DNA of 64,000 nt from positions 1 to 64,000 of the forward strand of contig JALFJR010000066.1 of NCBI GenBank assembly GCA_022775005.1, written 5' to 3'. The stretch is from Parabacteroides sp. (GTDB taxonomy: Bacteria > Bacteroidota > Bacteroidia > Bacteroidales > Tannerellaceae). A program made the translations under genes and the position numbers. Under the pieces are notes generated by a model, which made no database searches, was not told the origin of the DNA, and worked only from the letters and a program-made list of their open reading frames with translations. Each line of letters starts with the position of its first letter. Position 1 is the stretch's first letter. Below are positions 35,163 through 44,511 of the stretch, piece by piece.

Positions 35163-35906
35163 CTATCTTTTTCTCACTTTGCCCGAGCCGATACAAGAGC
35201 TCTTGACTTTCGGATCACCTTTGTAGAAGATATCGCCACTGCCCACGATATTGCCAGTAAGCTCACGTACAGCATAGACTTCCAGGTTTCCACTACCGGC
35301 TACGTTGCCCTCCACTTCTTCCGACTCACAGTCCTCAGCCTTCACATCGCCACTACCGGCTACGTTGTATTTTGCCTCACGCACCTTGCCTTTCAGGATC
35401 AGATTGCCACTGCCCGCGACATTGCCCTCCAGCTCATCGGCTTGCAACATCGCGATGCGCATCGTGCCACTACCCGACAGATTCAATTCCAGCTCCTTGG
35501 TTCGCACCATTTGATCGGCCTTGAAGGAGCCGCTTCCCGCGAGATTCACCTCCTCCAATGCCTTGGAATTGCCCTTGATCTTAAAGACCGTAGGACGAAG
35601 ATCTTTGGAGCGCCCCAGCATCCCCTCTGTTTTCGGGCCAACGTGCAACTCGCTACCCTTCACTTTCACCTCCAGATAGGGCAAGAGGTTCTCGTCGATC
35701 GTCACGGTCACCGAGGGAGCCGCCTCCGATTGCTCATAGGTAAACTCCGCCGAACCGACAAAGGAGATCTTGTCAAAATCCGCAAATTGATATTCCTTCG
35801 TGATCACTTTCCCATTCCCTTTGATTGTCTCCGCACGCAAGGTGCCACACAAGGCTGCCATACAGATCAGGCAGACCAAACTCCATACTGTTCGTTTCAT
35901 CATCAT
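35163..35906 (-). CDS. DUF2807 (putative auto-transporter adhesin head) protein
   Basis: 247 residues with a signal peptide (MKRTVWSLVCLICMAALCGTLRA). The DUF2807 body has repeated LAGSGSF / LSGSGTM / VAGSGNL / VAGSGDV / IVGSGDI strands, each a turn of a beta solenoid, and ends in KVRKR. It is the upstream member of the tandem pair. On the minus strand ACTCGTCTTATAG lies 25 nt upstream of the start codon, similar to the GTCTTA element before the barrel-fecR operon. Confidence 0.9.
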   Translation of the reverse strand: MMMKRTVWSLVCLICMAALCGTLRAETIKGNGKVITKEYQFADFDKISFVGSAEFTYEQSEAAPSVTVTIDENLLPYLEVKVKGSELHVGPKTEGMLGRSKDLRPTVFKIKGNSKALEEVNLAGSGSFKADQMVRTKELELNLSGSGTMRIAMLQADELEGNVAGSGNLILKGKVREAKYNVAGSGDVKAEDCESEEVEGNVAGSGNLEVYAVRELTGNIVGSGDIFYKGDPKVKSSCIGSGKVRKR

Positions 35907-35981
35907 TTCTTTTTTAGTTTGTTTTCCCTATAAGACGAGTGATGCCGTGCGGAGGTTGCATCAATCCTCAGAAAAAAACAT

Positions 35982-35989
35982 TACTTTTG
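35982..35989 (+). promoter_or_regulatory. -7 promoter element for the flavin-binding protein gene
   Basis: TACTTTTG, 26 nt before the ATG at 36016, within the longer open frame and so favouring the downstream start. Confidence 0.55.
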
Positions 35990-36015
35990 CGGGACAACGT
36001 AAAAAGATCCGTAGT

Positions 36016-36492
36016 ATGAAAACATTAGTACATCAAGATCAGCTATTTATCGAAGAGGTGTTGAAAGCGGCAAAGATCTGCTTTGTCGGTATGGCCGACA
36101 CCGACGGCACCCCCTACGTGATTCCCATGAACTTTGGCTATCGCGATGGCGCATTCTATCTGCACTCAGCCCAAGAGGGGCGAAGCATCTCCATCCTGAG
36201 CCGCAATCCACGGGTGTGCATCTCCGTGAGCGTGGATAACAGCTTGGTCTTCCAACATCCGGAGGTGGCTTGCAGCTACCGCATGAAGGCGAAAAGTGTC
36301 ATCGCCTGGGGCAAAGTGGTTTACGAGGAGGAGGACGAACGCAAGCGGGAAGCGCTCGACATCATCATGGAGCAATATGTGGACAAAGCTTTCCGCTACA
36401 GCGATCCCGCCGTGCGCAACGTCAAGATCTGGCGAGTGGATGTAGAGGAGATCACCTGCAAGGAGTTTGGAGCGCCGCATCGGAAACCGTAG
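36016..36492 (+). CDS. pyridoxamine 5'-phosphate oxidase-like (Nim-like) flavin-binding protein
   Basis: 158 residues, cytoplasmic. Split-barrel flavin fold with KICFVGMADTDGTPYVIPMNFGYRDGAFYLHSA and ending IWRVDVEEITCKEFG. This group includes NimA-type nitroimidazole reductases as well as many FMN or heme-binding proteins of unknown role. No claim on drug resistance is possible from sequence alone. The frame extends upstream to 35800, but the promoter box at 35982 and the conserved start favour 36016. Confidence 0.88.
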   Translation: MKTLVHQDQLFIEEVLKAAKICFVGMADTDGTPYVIPMNFGYRDGAFYLHSAQEGRSISILSRNPRVCISVSVDNSLVFQHPEVACSYRMKAKSVIAWGKVVYEEEDERKREALDIIMEQYVDKAFRYSDPAVRNVKIWRVDVEEITCKEFGAPHRKP

Positions 36493-36552
36493 CATTACAC
36501 TTTTCAAAGGATTTTGTGCCCTAAAAACTACACTTTTCAAATTAGGAGCGCA

Positions 36553-38025
36553 TTATTGCGCAAAGCGGACATTGATGCCGGGGTCTTCCTTCGCTATTTG
36601 GCTGAACGAGCGGATGCGATTCTTCACTTCGCCGGTGATGAACTCCGGGATGTTGTAGGACTTCATGAGGCGAAGGTAATAGTCGGTATCGGCTTGGGGC
36701 AACAGGAAGGGTTTGGCCACCTTGCCCTCCGCATCGACATAGGCAAAGAAGGGACGGGTGTAGAGTCCATCAAGCCGACGACTACTGAACACAATCCAAC
36801 GGCTGTTGCTGCTCCAAGAGTGATAGCTCTCCACATCATCGCTGTTGGCCACGGTCAGCGGAACAGATGCTTTCGTCTGCAAATCGGCCAAATAGAGATC
36901 GGCATCCTTATGCCAAATCGAGAAATTGCCATAGCCCGAGAGCGTATAGAGCAACCAACGGCCATCGGGAGAGACCCGCGGGAAAGAGGCACTTAACCCT
37001 CCCTTACCCGCCGAGTAGAGGGTATCTACTTGGCTACTAAAGCTCCGCTGCTCAGGGTCGAAGCCAATCGAACAGAGATTGTATTTCACCTGTTTGAAAT
37101 CGACCGGCATGGTTTGCGCCTCTGCCGTACAGAAATAGAGCGTGCGGCCATCGGGCGAGAAGGTGGGGAAGGTCTCAAACGCTCCCGTCTGGCTGAGTTG
37201 CGCACAAGTCACCACCTCATGCCGCTGCACATCATAGACCACCACGTCGGAGGCCTTATCGAACACCTCAACCCTATTCTTGTCGTTGGCGTGAAAGCTC
37301 TGCTGTGTCTGATTGACCGAAAAAGCCACGAAGCGTCCGGAGGGATGCCAAGAGGGATAGACCAAGGCAGAGAGCGTCTGATCGGTCTTGGTGTTTAGTT
37401 TCTCGATCTTATCCCCTTGAATCAGATAGGTTCCCGCATGTTTATCGCGCATGTGGAAGAGGAAGCGGTCGGGATTCTGCATACAGAAAGAATGGCAATT
37501 CATACAATTCTGATCGCTGTATTTATTCTCCATGATCGGGGTCTGCGTATAATCGCCCAAGGCCCGTTGGTAGATACCCATCTGATTCCACAACTCATAG
37601 CCCGGCTCAATGAGGCGATAGGCGATATAGGGATCGATTGGCTCCGGTGCGATATGCAGCGAACAGGCAGGAAAAGCCAACCACTCCGCATCCTGCGCAA
37701 AAAGTTGGATCGTCAACGTTTGACCACCAGCCTCTCCAATCAGCTTCTTCCAATCAGCGGGCGGGATCGTAAACTGCCCTTTGCGCTCCTTTACCCGCAC
37801 CTGTTTATCGCCTACGCTCAGCAAGGCATAGGCTGCCGTATGGGGATTCTCCAACCGGAAGTTAAGCGGAGCAATATTGGTCGGGATCGTCACCTCCGTA
37901 TAATCCGGAAAGAGACGAGCCGCTTCATCCGTCGGCTGAGCGGTCGGGATAGCTTCGTCACAAGCCATCAGGCCCATGAACCAACAATAGATCAGTCCTG
38001 TATAAAAAGAGATGCTGCGTATCAT
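36553..38025 (-). CDS. lipoprotein with one c-type heme motif and a TolB-like beta-propeller
   Basis: About 490 residues. A lipoprotein signal ends GLMAC. One heme-binding motif, CMNCH, occurs near residue 178 (SDQNCMNCHSF). PD40/WD40-like propeller blades follow (FSPDGRTLYF, VSPDGRWLLY, WSSNSRWIVFSSRR). Extracytoplasmic. A single heme beside a propeller suggests an electron-transfer or sensing lipoprotein. It begins 8 nt after the stop of the DUF6057 membrane protein gene, with which it is probably co-transcribed. The frame is open to 38187; the ATG at 38025 starts the lipoprotein signal. Confidence 0.85.
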   Translation of the reverse strand: MIRSISFYTGLIYCWFMGLMACDEAIPTAQPTDEAARLFPDYTEVTIPTNIAPLNFRLENPHTAAYALLSVGDKQVRVKERKGQFTIPPADWKKLIGEAGGQTLTIQLFAQDAEWLAFPACSLHIAPEPIDPYIAYRLIEPGYELWNQMGIYQRALGDYTQTPIMENKYSDQNCMNCHSFCMQNPDRFLFHMRDKHAGTYLIQGDKIEKLNTKTDQTLSALVYPSWHPSGRFVAFSVNQTQQSFHANDKNRVEVFDKASDVVVYDVQRHEVVTCAQLSQTGAFETFPTFSPDGRTLYFCTAEAQTMPVDFKQVKYNLCSIGFDPEQRSFSSQVDTLYSAGKGGLSASFPRVSPDGRWLLYTLSGYGNFSIWHKDADLYLADLQTKASVPLTVANSDDVESYHSWSSNSRWIVFSSRRLDGLYTRPFFAYVDAEGKVAKPFLLPQADTDYYLRLMKSYNIPEFITGEVKNRIRSFSQIAKEDPGINVRFAQ

Positions 38026-38033
38026 GATTCTAT

Positions 38034-39788
38034 CTATTTCGTCAATAAATAATAGGCCCAATAGGTAGAGCCGAAATACCGTTGAATCAAAAGGGGCAAT
38101 TGCGTATTCCCTCGATTCTGTAACACCAAGTTGCGATACTCCCCGTATCGAGCCGTGACAGCGGGGGAAACTTGGTAATAACTCCACCGTTCCGGTTGCT
38201 TCTCGGTAAGCATGATGACCGCCTCCTGAAAGCTTACCGGCAGTGTCGGCAAGGCGGGTGTGCCATAGTAGGTATCGAGCAACGCTTGAAAACCTTTTAA
38301 GTCTTTCGCCAGCAAACGCTGTACGCCCACGAACTCTATCGGCAGGGTATGCTCAGGTTGTTGCTCCGTCCGCAACAGCAGGTCGTGCTCCAACCCATAA
38401 ATCCCGGCCAAATCGCTTTCTTTCGGTAACCCCCTGCGTTTCAAACCTAACAGAGGATCAGCCTCCACAGCGGCATCGTTGTAGAGAAACGCCCGATGCC
38501 GTTTCGCCCAATCTCGATACACAGGCATCTGCTCTAACAGACGCAGGTATTTCTCCGCGATGGGGTAAGCCCCAAAGATCAAGTTGGTCTGCACTAAACG
38601 CATCAAGCAACGCGGACTTCCCGCCCCTATCACACTGACGTTGGCCTCGAATGCCATCTCTTGCGAGAGCGCAACCTCGCCCAAGGTAAAATAGACATCA
38701 CTCAACAGCAACGAAACCGAGAAGGTCTTGTCCCAACCTACCATCAATCCTTGCGGGCCATGCTGATTGAAAGCAAATGCCTGATCGCCCAACACACCCT
38801 TCTCAGCCAAAGCACGGTTGAGGTAGTTGAGATAGAGGTAATTCTGTATCGGTCCCTGAGAGAGACGCAACACCTCGTCCCAATCTTCTTGCCGATTCGC
38901 ATAATCCAATTGTTTCAACGGATAGGCCTCCCGATGGGCATAGCGGGGAATCGCCACATAGCAAAGCGCAGCAAAGAGCGCACCTTGCAACACCCCCTCC
39001 ACGCATTGACGGCGAGCGCTCAACGCTGTTTTGGCCGGCCACAGGGCAGTCAGCAAAATCCCAAAAGGCAAGCTGATCCAAGCAAAGTAGATCTCCAGCT
39101 TGGGGGATAAGATCGGATGATAATAGGCTTGTGCCGTCCATGCGAAAGCGGCATTGCGCACCCAAGTCGTTTCTACCGCCAACCAAGCCAAGAGCGCAAA
39201 AGCTACAACAGCTAATAAATCAAATAGATAGAAAGACTTTCCTCTTCGGGCGAAGAGGTCGATCAAAAGGGCAGAGATCGCAAACAATCCGGCGACAGGT
39301 CCCATTGTGACATAAAGCGACAACACGCCAATCAACGCAGCCCCCCCTCGGATCCAAGGCCATCGCAACCCCATCCAACCCAACAAAGCCAACTCCATGC
39401 CGGCAAAAGCGACCGTTCCTTTCAACAGATAATTGAAATCGAACTGCATCAACAACAGGGAAAGCGCAGGCAACAACGCCAACAACCAAGGCTCTCGCTT
39501 CGGTTGTATCCGACGCAAAATCGCAGCGGTCAGCCAGAAAATCCCAGTCAACAAAGCCGCAATCACCACAGGTCCCACATAGGGATAGGCAAAATATTGC
39601 GTGAGCAGCTCACCCAACAATGCAGCTACACCGCCTACCTCAGCCACCTGAGCGGCCCAATAATCAACAGCATAGCGGAACAGTTGCAACTGCTCAATGT
39701 AATAAAAATGAAAGCTATTTGTTACTTGCAAGAAAACTGCTGTCACCACAAAACAGCAGATTCCCGCCATTAGTCGTATGTATTTCAT
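38034..39788 (-). CDS. DUF6057-like polytopic membrane protein
   Basis: About 584 residues. The N-terminal half has about ten hydrophobic helices (for example GICCFVVTAVFLQV, WLLALLPALSLLLMQFDF). The C-terminal half (after about 280) is soluble and helical (DYANRQEDWDEVLRLSQGPIQNYLYLNYLNRAL), resembling TPR-like repeats. It matches my recollection of DUF6057 proteins in Bacteroidales. Function unknown. Start ATG 39788 chosen over 39812 because of the promoter box at 39824-39831. It precedes the heme/propeller lipoprotein gene. Confidence 0.8.
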   Translation of the reverse strand: MKYIRLMAGICCFVVTAVFLQVTNSFHFYYIEQLQLFRYAVDYWAAQVAEVGGVAALLGELLTQYFAYPYVGPVVIAALLTGIFWLTAAILRRIQPKREPWLLALLPALSLLLMQFDFNYLLKGTVAFAGMELALLGWMGLRWPWIRGGAALIGVLSLYVTMGPVAGLFAISALLIDLFARRGKSFYLFDLLAVVAFALLAWLAVETTWVRNAAFAWTAQAYYHPILSPKLEIYFAWISLPFGILLTALWPAKTALSARRQCVEGVLQGALFAALCYVAIPRYAHREAYPLKQLDYANRQEDWDEVLRLSQGPIQNYLYLNYLNRALAEKGVLGDQAFAFNQHGPQGLMVGWDKTFSVSLLLSDVYFTLGEVALSQEMAFEANVSVIGAGSPRCLMRLVQTNLIFGAYPIAEKYLRLLEQMPVYRDWAKRHRAFLYNDAAVEADPLLGLKRRGLPKESDLAGIYGLEHDLLLRTEQQPEHTLPIEFVGVQRLLAKDLKGFQALLDTYYGTPALPTLPVSFQEAVIMLTEKQPERWSYYQVSPAVTARYGEYRNLVLQNRGNTQLPLLIQRYFGSTYWAYYLLTK

Positions 39789-39823
39789 GTCATTATGTGC
39801 GCTGTATTCCATCCTTCGCCGGG

Positions 39824-39831
39824 CAAATGTA
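39824..39831 (-). promoter_or_regulatory. -7 promoter element of the DUF6057 operon
   Basis: TACATTTG on the minus strand, 36 nt before the ATG at 39788. Confidence 0.5.
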
Positions 39832-39872
39832 CAGAAAAGGCAGGATATTCTTCCTATAGAAAGCCGCTTTTC

Positions 39873-41075
39873 TTAGGAGATCAGCAAATAGGCCCGATAG
39901 TGCGTCTTTGGATTGACCGGGCAAAGCGACAAATAGCCTTTCACAATCCGCCCCGCCTCCACGCACAAAGGGTGCGCCTCTTGCGCCTCCTGATGCAACC
40001 GATAAGCTTCCCCCTCTTCCTTTTGATACGTGATTTGGAAAAGTCCCGACACTTGATCTGCCAACAGACGTTGTGTCAGTTTCAATGCGACCAATCCCAT
40101 GGTACGACGCATATTGATCTCCACACAAGGATGCCAAGCGTAGGCCCCTGCTTCAGTCCGATAGATCAACATATCCACACCAATATATCCCTGGTAATAG
40201 GGCGCATACAGTTCTTTCAGACAGCGTACAAGCGTCTGTTTTACTTGCTCAAAAAGGGATTCCTCCACATAGGTAAAGAGCGTTTGCCGCAACCGCTTTT
40301 CTGAGGCTAACCGATTGCCGGTATAGGCCCCTCGCTCCGCTGTCTCAAAAAGCGAAAGCCCCTCATACCTTACCTCTCCTGTTTCCTCAACCAGAAATTC
40401 CATCGCAAAATCAAGCACCTTATCCAATCCACGCTCTACACTGATTTCGCCCTGCCTGCGCAGCGCACCCTGCACCCAAGCCGTTTCCTTCTCACCCAAA
40501 CGATCCGCACACCACAGCAATCCCCTACCGGAAGAGGAGAAGGGCGTTTTCAACACATAGGGTCCTTTCCCCATAGCCATACAATCATTTACCTCCGCCA
40601 AAGAGGAACAAAAGGTCGGCACTTGCGGCCACTCCACCGCAGGCAAGAATCTGCGTAACCGACTCAGACAGATAGCCGCTGTTTGTCGACCCGTCAATCG
40701 ACGATAATCCGTTTTCCATGCTGTTCCTTTCACTTCTCCGGCTACCTGCTGAGCCAATTGCGCCATCCGGTAAAGGCTATCAGGAGATAAACCCCAAGGT
40801 TGTGCCTGCCAAACCGTTCCAATCGTCAGCTGTCGCATCAAGGCCTCCGTCGTCATGGCTCGGCCAAAAGGTTGTATCGCAGCCGAAGGTAGGTGGGCTA
40901 CCATAGGCGTTGCATTCTCTTCGCACCACACCAAGTCGCCCGGCTCCGCATACCACATAGGCAAGGTCGCCAAGTTGCGCCGCATCAGCTGCACATTGAC
41001 TGGAGGCGTATAGCGCACCTGCCCAGAAAGGACCGCCGCTTCATAGCCCGGATTAAATAAATGAATCGCACGCAT
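39873..41075 (-). CDS. ATP-grasp-like protein of unknown function
   Basis: 400 residues, no signal peptide. The second half has an ATP-grasp layout: a nucleotide-binding strand YVLKTPFSSSGRGLLW, EFLVEETGEVRYEGLSLF, and metal-binding acidic residues in GYIGVDMLIY...CVEINMRRTMG. The N-terminal half (FNPGYEAAVLSG, WCEENATP) resembles pre-ATP-grasp folds. ATP-grasp enzymes join a carboxylate to an amine or thiol; substrate unknown. It stands alone, with terminators on its upstream side. Confidence 0.8.
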   Translation of the reverse strand: MRAIHLFNPGYEAAVLSGQVRYTPPVNVQLMRRNLATLPMWYAEPGDLVWCEENATPMVAHLPSAAIQPFGRAMTTEALMRQLTIGTVWQAQPWGLSPDSLYRMAQLAQQVAGEVKGTAWKTDYRRLTGRQTAAICLSRLRRFLPAVEWPQVPTFCSSLAEVNDCMAMGKGPYVLKTPFSSSGRGLLWCADRLGEKETAWVQGALRRQGEISVERGLDKVLDFAMEFLVEETGEVRYEGLSLFETAERGAYTGNRLASEKRLRQTLFTYVEESLFEQVKQTLVRCLKELYAPYYQGYIGVDMLIYRTEAGAYAWHPCVEINMRRTMGLVALKLTQRLLADQVSGLFQITYQKEEGEAYRLHQEAQEAHPLCVEAGRIVKGYLSLCPVNPKTHYRAYLLIS

Positions 41076-41086
41076 ATTTCTAACAG

Positions 41087-41121
41087 AAAAGCCGTCTTCT
41101 ACTCAGAAGAAAACGGCTTTT
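41087..41121 (-). terminator. intrinsic terminator after the DUF349 gene
   Basis: Stem AAAAGCCGT with TCTTC (41087-41099) against GAAGA and ACGGCTTTT (41106-41121). The minus strand ends GGCTTTT. It lies 35 nt after the DUF349 stop and just before the ATP-grasp gene. Confidence 0.7.
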
Positions 41122-41155
41122 CAAACATCTGTTCTTATGTTTACCCGTGTGCTAT

Positions 41156-43012
41156 TTATTCCAAATTCTCATCGATCGCATCAATTTTCTTCACGATCAA
41201 TGCCATATCTGATTTCAAGTTCTCAATCTTACGCTCCAATTCTTTCAGCAAACCGCCTCCGCCTTTAGAGGAGATACTCAAGAAACCGATATTGTTCTCG
41301 TAAGTCTGCAACTCGCTTTTCATGCGCTCATACTGACGCAGCAATTTATCACGCTCGCTGAACAGACGATTCTTGCCCTTCTCGCCACCGCTCATTCCTG
41401 TCAAGTTGTTACGGAATGCCTGCATCTTCCGGTCGTTCTGATCCACCTTTAAGCGATCAAACTGTTTATCCAAGGCCTCACGATAAGCCTTTTGCACCTT
41501 ATCCTTATCACGCAAGGGGACAAAACCGATTTGATTCCACTCAGCCATATAGCCCTTCAACTGCGCAATGGCCTCGTTCGGTTCCAAGCGCTCGTCTAAT
41601 TGCTTGATCTGTTCGATCAATGCCTTCTTCGCTGCCAAGTTGCTCTCCTCTGCCGCTTTCTGCGGAGCCAGATTCTTTTTCTTCTGGTCAAAGAAGTAAT
41701 CGCAAGCCGCATTGAACCGTTTCCAAAGCGCATCGATACGTTTCCGATTCGTCGGGCCACCCGTAGCCTTCCACTCTTTCTGCAAAGCGATCAGCTTATC
41801 GCTGGTAGCCTTCCAATCCGTACTATCTTTCAATGCCTCAGCCTGTTCACACAAAGCACGCTTTGCTTCAAAGTGTTTCTGAGCCTCAGCCTTGAACGCT
41901 TTAAAGAAGTTGCCTTTCCGCTCAAAGAAATCATCACACACCTTGCGGAAACGATCGAAAATCTTTTGGTTATGTTTCTTTGGCGCATAGCCAATCGTTC
42001 TCCATTTCTCCTGAACCGCAATCACCTCCTTGCTTTTCTCATCCCAGTCCTTAACCGTCTTCAAAGCGGAGTAATCTATGGCCTCCATCTCCTCGCAGAT
42101 CGCAGTCTTTGCCTGTAAGTTAGCCACCTCGGCCTCTTTCATTTTCTCGAAATGAGCCTGATGACGCTTATTGACTACGATAGAAGCCGCCTTGAAACGA
42201 GCCCACAACTCCTCGCGCAGCTCCTTCGCTACTGGTCCGGTCTCTCGCCACTGTTGATGCATTTTCTGCAACTGATGGAATGCAGAGAGCACATCGGGTT
42301 CCGTAGCCAATTTCTCCACCGCTTCGCATAGAGCTGTCTTCAACTCCAGATTCTTTTTGAAGTCATATTCACGGAACTGGTTATTTATCTTGATCAAATC
42401 ATAGAAATGCTCTGAATAGGTTTGGTAACTACGCCACAGTTCATTGGCGTACTCCTGGGGAACCAATTTAATCTCTTTCCAACGCTGCTGGATATCCTTG
42501 AATGCAACATAAAGCTTATTGAAATCCTCTTGACTCTCCGAGAGTGCTTTCAGCTGATCGAGCAACTGAAGCTTCAATGCGTAATTCGCAGCTTTAACAC
42601 GCTCCTCTTCTGCCAAGACTGCGGCTCTTTTCTCTTTATATACGGTTAGCAAAGCTTTGACCTTCCCCTCTGTCTCATCTTCGGGTGCGACAAAATCAGC
42701 CTCTTCTCCTCCATCGGCAACAAAAGCCTTCTTTTGTTCCTCCACCTCATTATGACGAAGTTTATAGTAAGCCTGCTTGAGCGCTTCCACCTCACCACGT
42801 ATGCCCTCCTCGTAGGAGTCAACCAATGCAGCGAGTTTTTCTACCATCTCTTCTTTGGATAAATTACTTACGTCCATAAGGTTGACCGCCTCCTCAGTTA
42901 CGTCAGTAACAACGTCTGTGGCAGTCTCCATCTCCGGCGTTTCCACCGGGCTCTTCGTCTCTTCTACTTTGACCTCATCTTGCGACAAATTGGTCTCTTG
43001 CGTGTCCTTCAT
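41156..43012 (-). CDS. DUF349 domain protein
   Basis: 618 residues, cytoplasmic, highly charged and helical. Several DUF349 repeats of about 70 residues are seen, each with a W in the pattern LQKEWKATG / VQEKWRTIG / MHQQWRETG. The N-terminus is acidic (SPVETPEMETATDVVTDVTE). The C-terminus is a coiled coil (LERKIENLKSDMALIVKKIDAI). DUF349 proteins are widespread in Bacteroidota; the role is unknown, possibly nucleic-acid or translation related. A single gene with its own terminator. Confidence 0.92.
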   Translation of the reverse strand: MKDTQETNLSQDEVKVEETKSPVETPEMETATDVVTDVTEEAVNLMDVSNLSKEEMVEKLAALVDSYEEGIRGEVEALKQAYYKLRHNEVEEQKKAFVADGGEEADFVAPEDETEGKVKALLTVYKEKRAAVLAEEERVKAANYALKLQLLDQLKALSESQEDFNKLYVAFKDIQQRWKEIKLVPQEYANELWRSYQTYSEHFYDLIKINNQFREYDFKKNLELKTALCEAVEKLATEPDVLSAFHQLQKMHQQWRETGPVAKELREELWARFKAASIVVNKRHQAHFEKMKEAEVANLQAKTAICEEMEAIDYSALKTVKDWDEKSKEVIAVQEKWRTIGYAPKKHNQKIFDRFRKVCDDFFERKGNFFKAFKAEAQKHFEAKRALCEQAEALKDSTDWKATSDKLIALQKEWKATGGPTNRKRIDALWKRFNAACDYFFDQKKKNLAPQKAAEESNLAAKKALIEQIKQLDERLEPNEAIAQLKGYMAEWNQIGFVPLRDKDKVQKAYREALDKQFDRLKVDQNDRKMQAFRNNLTGMSGGEKGKNRLFSERDKLLRQYERMKSELQTYENNIGFLSISSKGGGGLLKELERKIENLKSDMALIVKKIDAIDENLE

Positions 43013-43200
43013 ACAAAATTTCTTTTTAGGAAAGAATTATTTCCCGATTATGTCACAAAATAAGCTAAATAATTTGGTATTCCCAGCATCTAAACCCCAC
43101 TTTTTTACCTATAGGCCCCAAGAATCATCATTTATTTGCTTTACATCTCTCCTAAGCAACTGCAGCAGCTTGGAGAATCAGACACGATAGGCATCAGGAG

Positions 43201-43245
43201 AATAAAAAAGTGAGGAGTCAGGATAATCTCCCCACTCCTCACTTT
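43201..43245 (-). terminator. intrinsic terminator of the oad operon
   Basis: Perfect 12-bp stem AAAGTGAGGAGT (43207-43218) / ACTCCTCACTTT (43234-43245). On the minus strand the stem runs into TTTTTTATT. It lies about 30 nt after the oadB stop. Confidence 0.9.
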
Positions 43246-43275
43246 CTCGTTCTAATTCCCAACTTATACGTTCAC

Positions 43276-44511
43276 TCACCCCAGGAATGAGATCAACACA
43301 CCGGCTGCTACCGCCGAGCCAATCACACCTGAGATGTTGCTTGCCATACAATATTGCAGCACGTGGTTCTTAGGATCATACTGCAAAGCAATCTCGTTGG
43401 CCACACGAGAAGCCATCGGCACCGCGCTCAAACCAGTCGCACCGATTAACGGATTGATCTTCTTGTTGGTGAAAAGATTGAATATCTTCACGAAACAAAT
43501 GCCACCCGCAATGGAAAGCGCAAACGCCAAAAAGCCTCCAATCACAATACCAATTGTCGTTAAATTCAAGAAGGCCTCAGCTGTCATCGTCGCACCGACC
43601 GACAAACCCAAGAAGATCGTTGCCGCATTCATGATGCTATTGGACGCAGCATCAAACAGGCGAGAGGTGTTGGTTCCAACCTCCTTCACCAAGTTACCGA
43701 ACATCAACATACCAATCAAGGGAACAGCACTCGGCACAAACAGAGCCACCACCGTCGTCACCACAATCGGGAAGATAATCTTTAAGACGGTCAAGTTCTT
43801 AATCTCATTCTTAGAGGGGAATTTCTTCTCCTGCTCCTTCATGTTGATACAAAGCTCTTTCTTGGAGCACAACGCTTTCACCACCAATGGAATGATCACG
43901 GGCACCAAAGCCATGTACGAGTAAGCCGCAATCGCGATCGGTCCCAACAAATGAGGAGCCAGCTTAATGGTCGTAAAGATTGCCGTCGGGCCATCCGCAC
44001 CACCAATGATACCCAAGGAGGCTGCCTCTTTCGGGGTGAAGCCCATCAAGATAGCCACCAGCAAGACGGTGAAGATACCCAACTGAGCCGCCGCACCAAA
44101 GATAGAGAGCCGCAGGTTGCGCAACATAGGACCAAAATCGGTCAACGCACCGACACCCATAAAGATGACAGGGGGCAAAAAGCCAGTCTTAATCAACATA
44201 TAATAGATGAAATTCATCAAGCCCAACTCATGCGCAATGTCGTGCAACGGTATCTCCCAGACATTCTTCATCACCCCATGCACGTTGATGAAACCATTCT
44301 CATCCGCTTGGATCACGCCCATATCACCGCCGGGGAAATTAGCCAGCAGCACACCAAAGGCGATCGGGATAAGCAACAACGGCTCATATTGCTTCTTGAT
44401 ACCCAAATAGAGCAACAAGAAAGCAATCGCATACATGACCAAGAACTGCGGTTCAGCAATGATATTGCTGAACGCAGTCATCTCGTATAGATTCTGAAAT
44501 ATCTCCTTCAT
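43276..44511 (-). CDS. oadB: sodium-pumping oxaloacetate decarboxylase, beta subunit
   Basis: 411 residues, inner membrane, about nine to eleven helices. It moves sodium ions outward while decarboxylating carboxybiotin delivered by the alpha subunit. Family signatures: VGALTDFGPML, SLGIIGGADGPTAIF with the ion-binding Asp, and GATGLSAVPMASRVAN. It starts one nt from the oadA stop. Together with oadA and oadG it makes the membrane pump; whether the substrate is oxaloacetate, methylmalonyl-CoA or glutaconyl-CoA is set by the alpha chain, which here is of oxaloacetate type. Confidence 0.93.
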   Translation of the reverse strand: MKEIFQNLYEMTAFSNIIAEPQFLVMYAIAFLLLYLGIKKQYEPLLLIPIAFGVLLANFPGGDMGVIQADENGFINVHGVMKNVWEIPLHDIAHELGLMNFIYYMLIKTGFLPPVIFMGVGALTDFGPMLRNLRLSIFGAAAQLGIFTVLLVAILMGFTPKEAASLGIIGGADGPTAIFTTIKLAPHLLGPIAIAAYSYMALVPVIIPLVVKALCSKKELCINMKEQEKKFPSKNEIKNLTVLKIIFPIVVTTVVALFVPSAVPLIGMLMFGNLVKEVGTNTSRLFDAASNSIMNAATIFLGLSVGATMTAEAFLNLTTIGIVIGGFLAFALSIAGGICFVKIFNLFTNKKINPLIGATGLSAVPMASRVANEIALQYDPKNHVLQYCMASNISGVIGSAVAAGVLISFLG

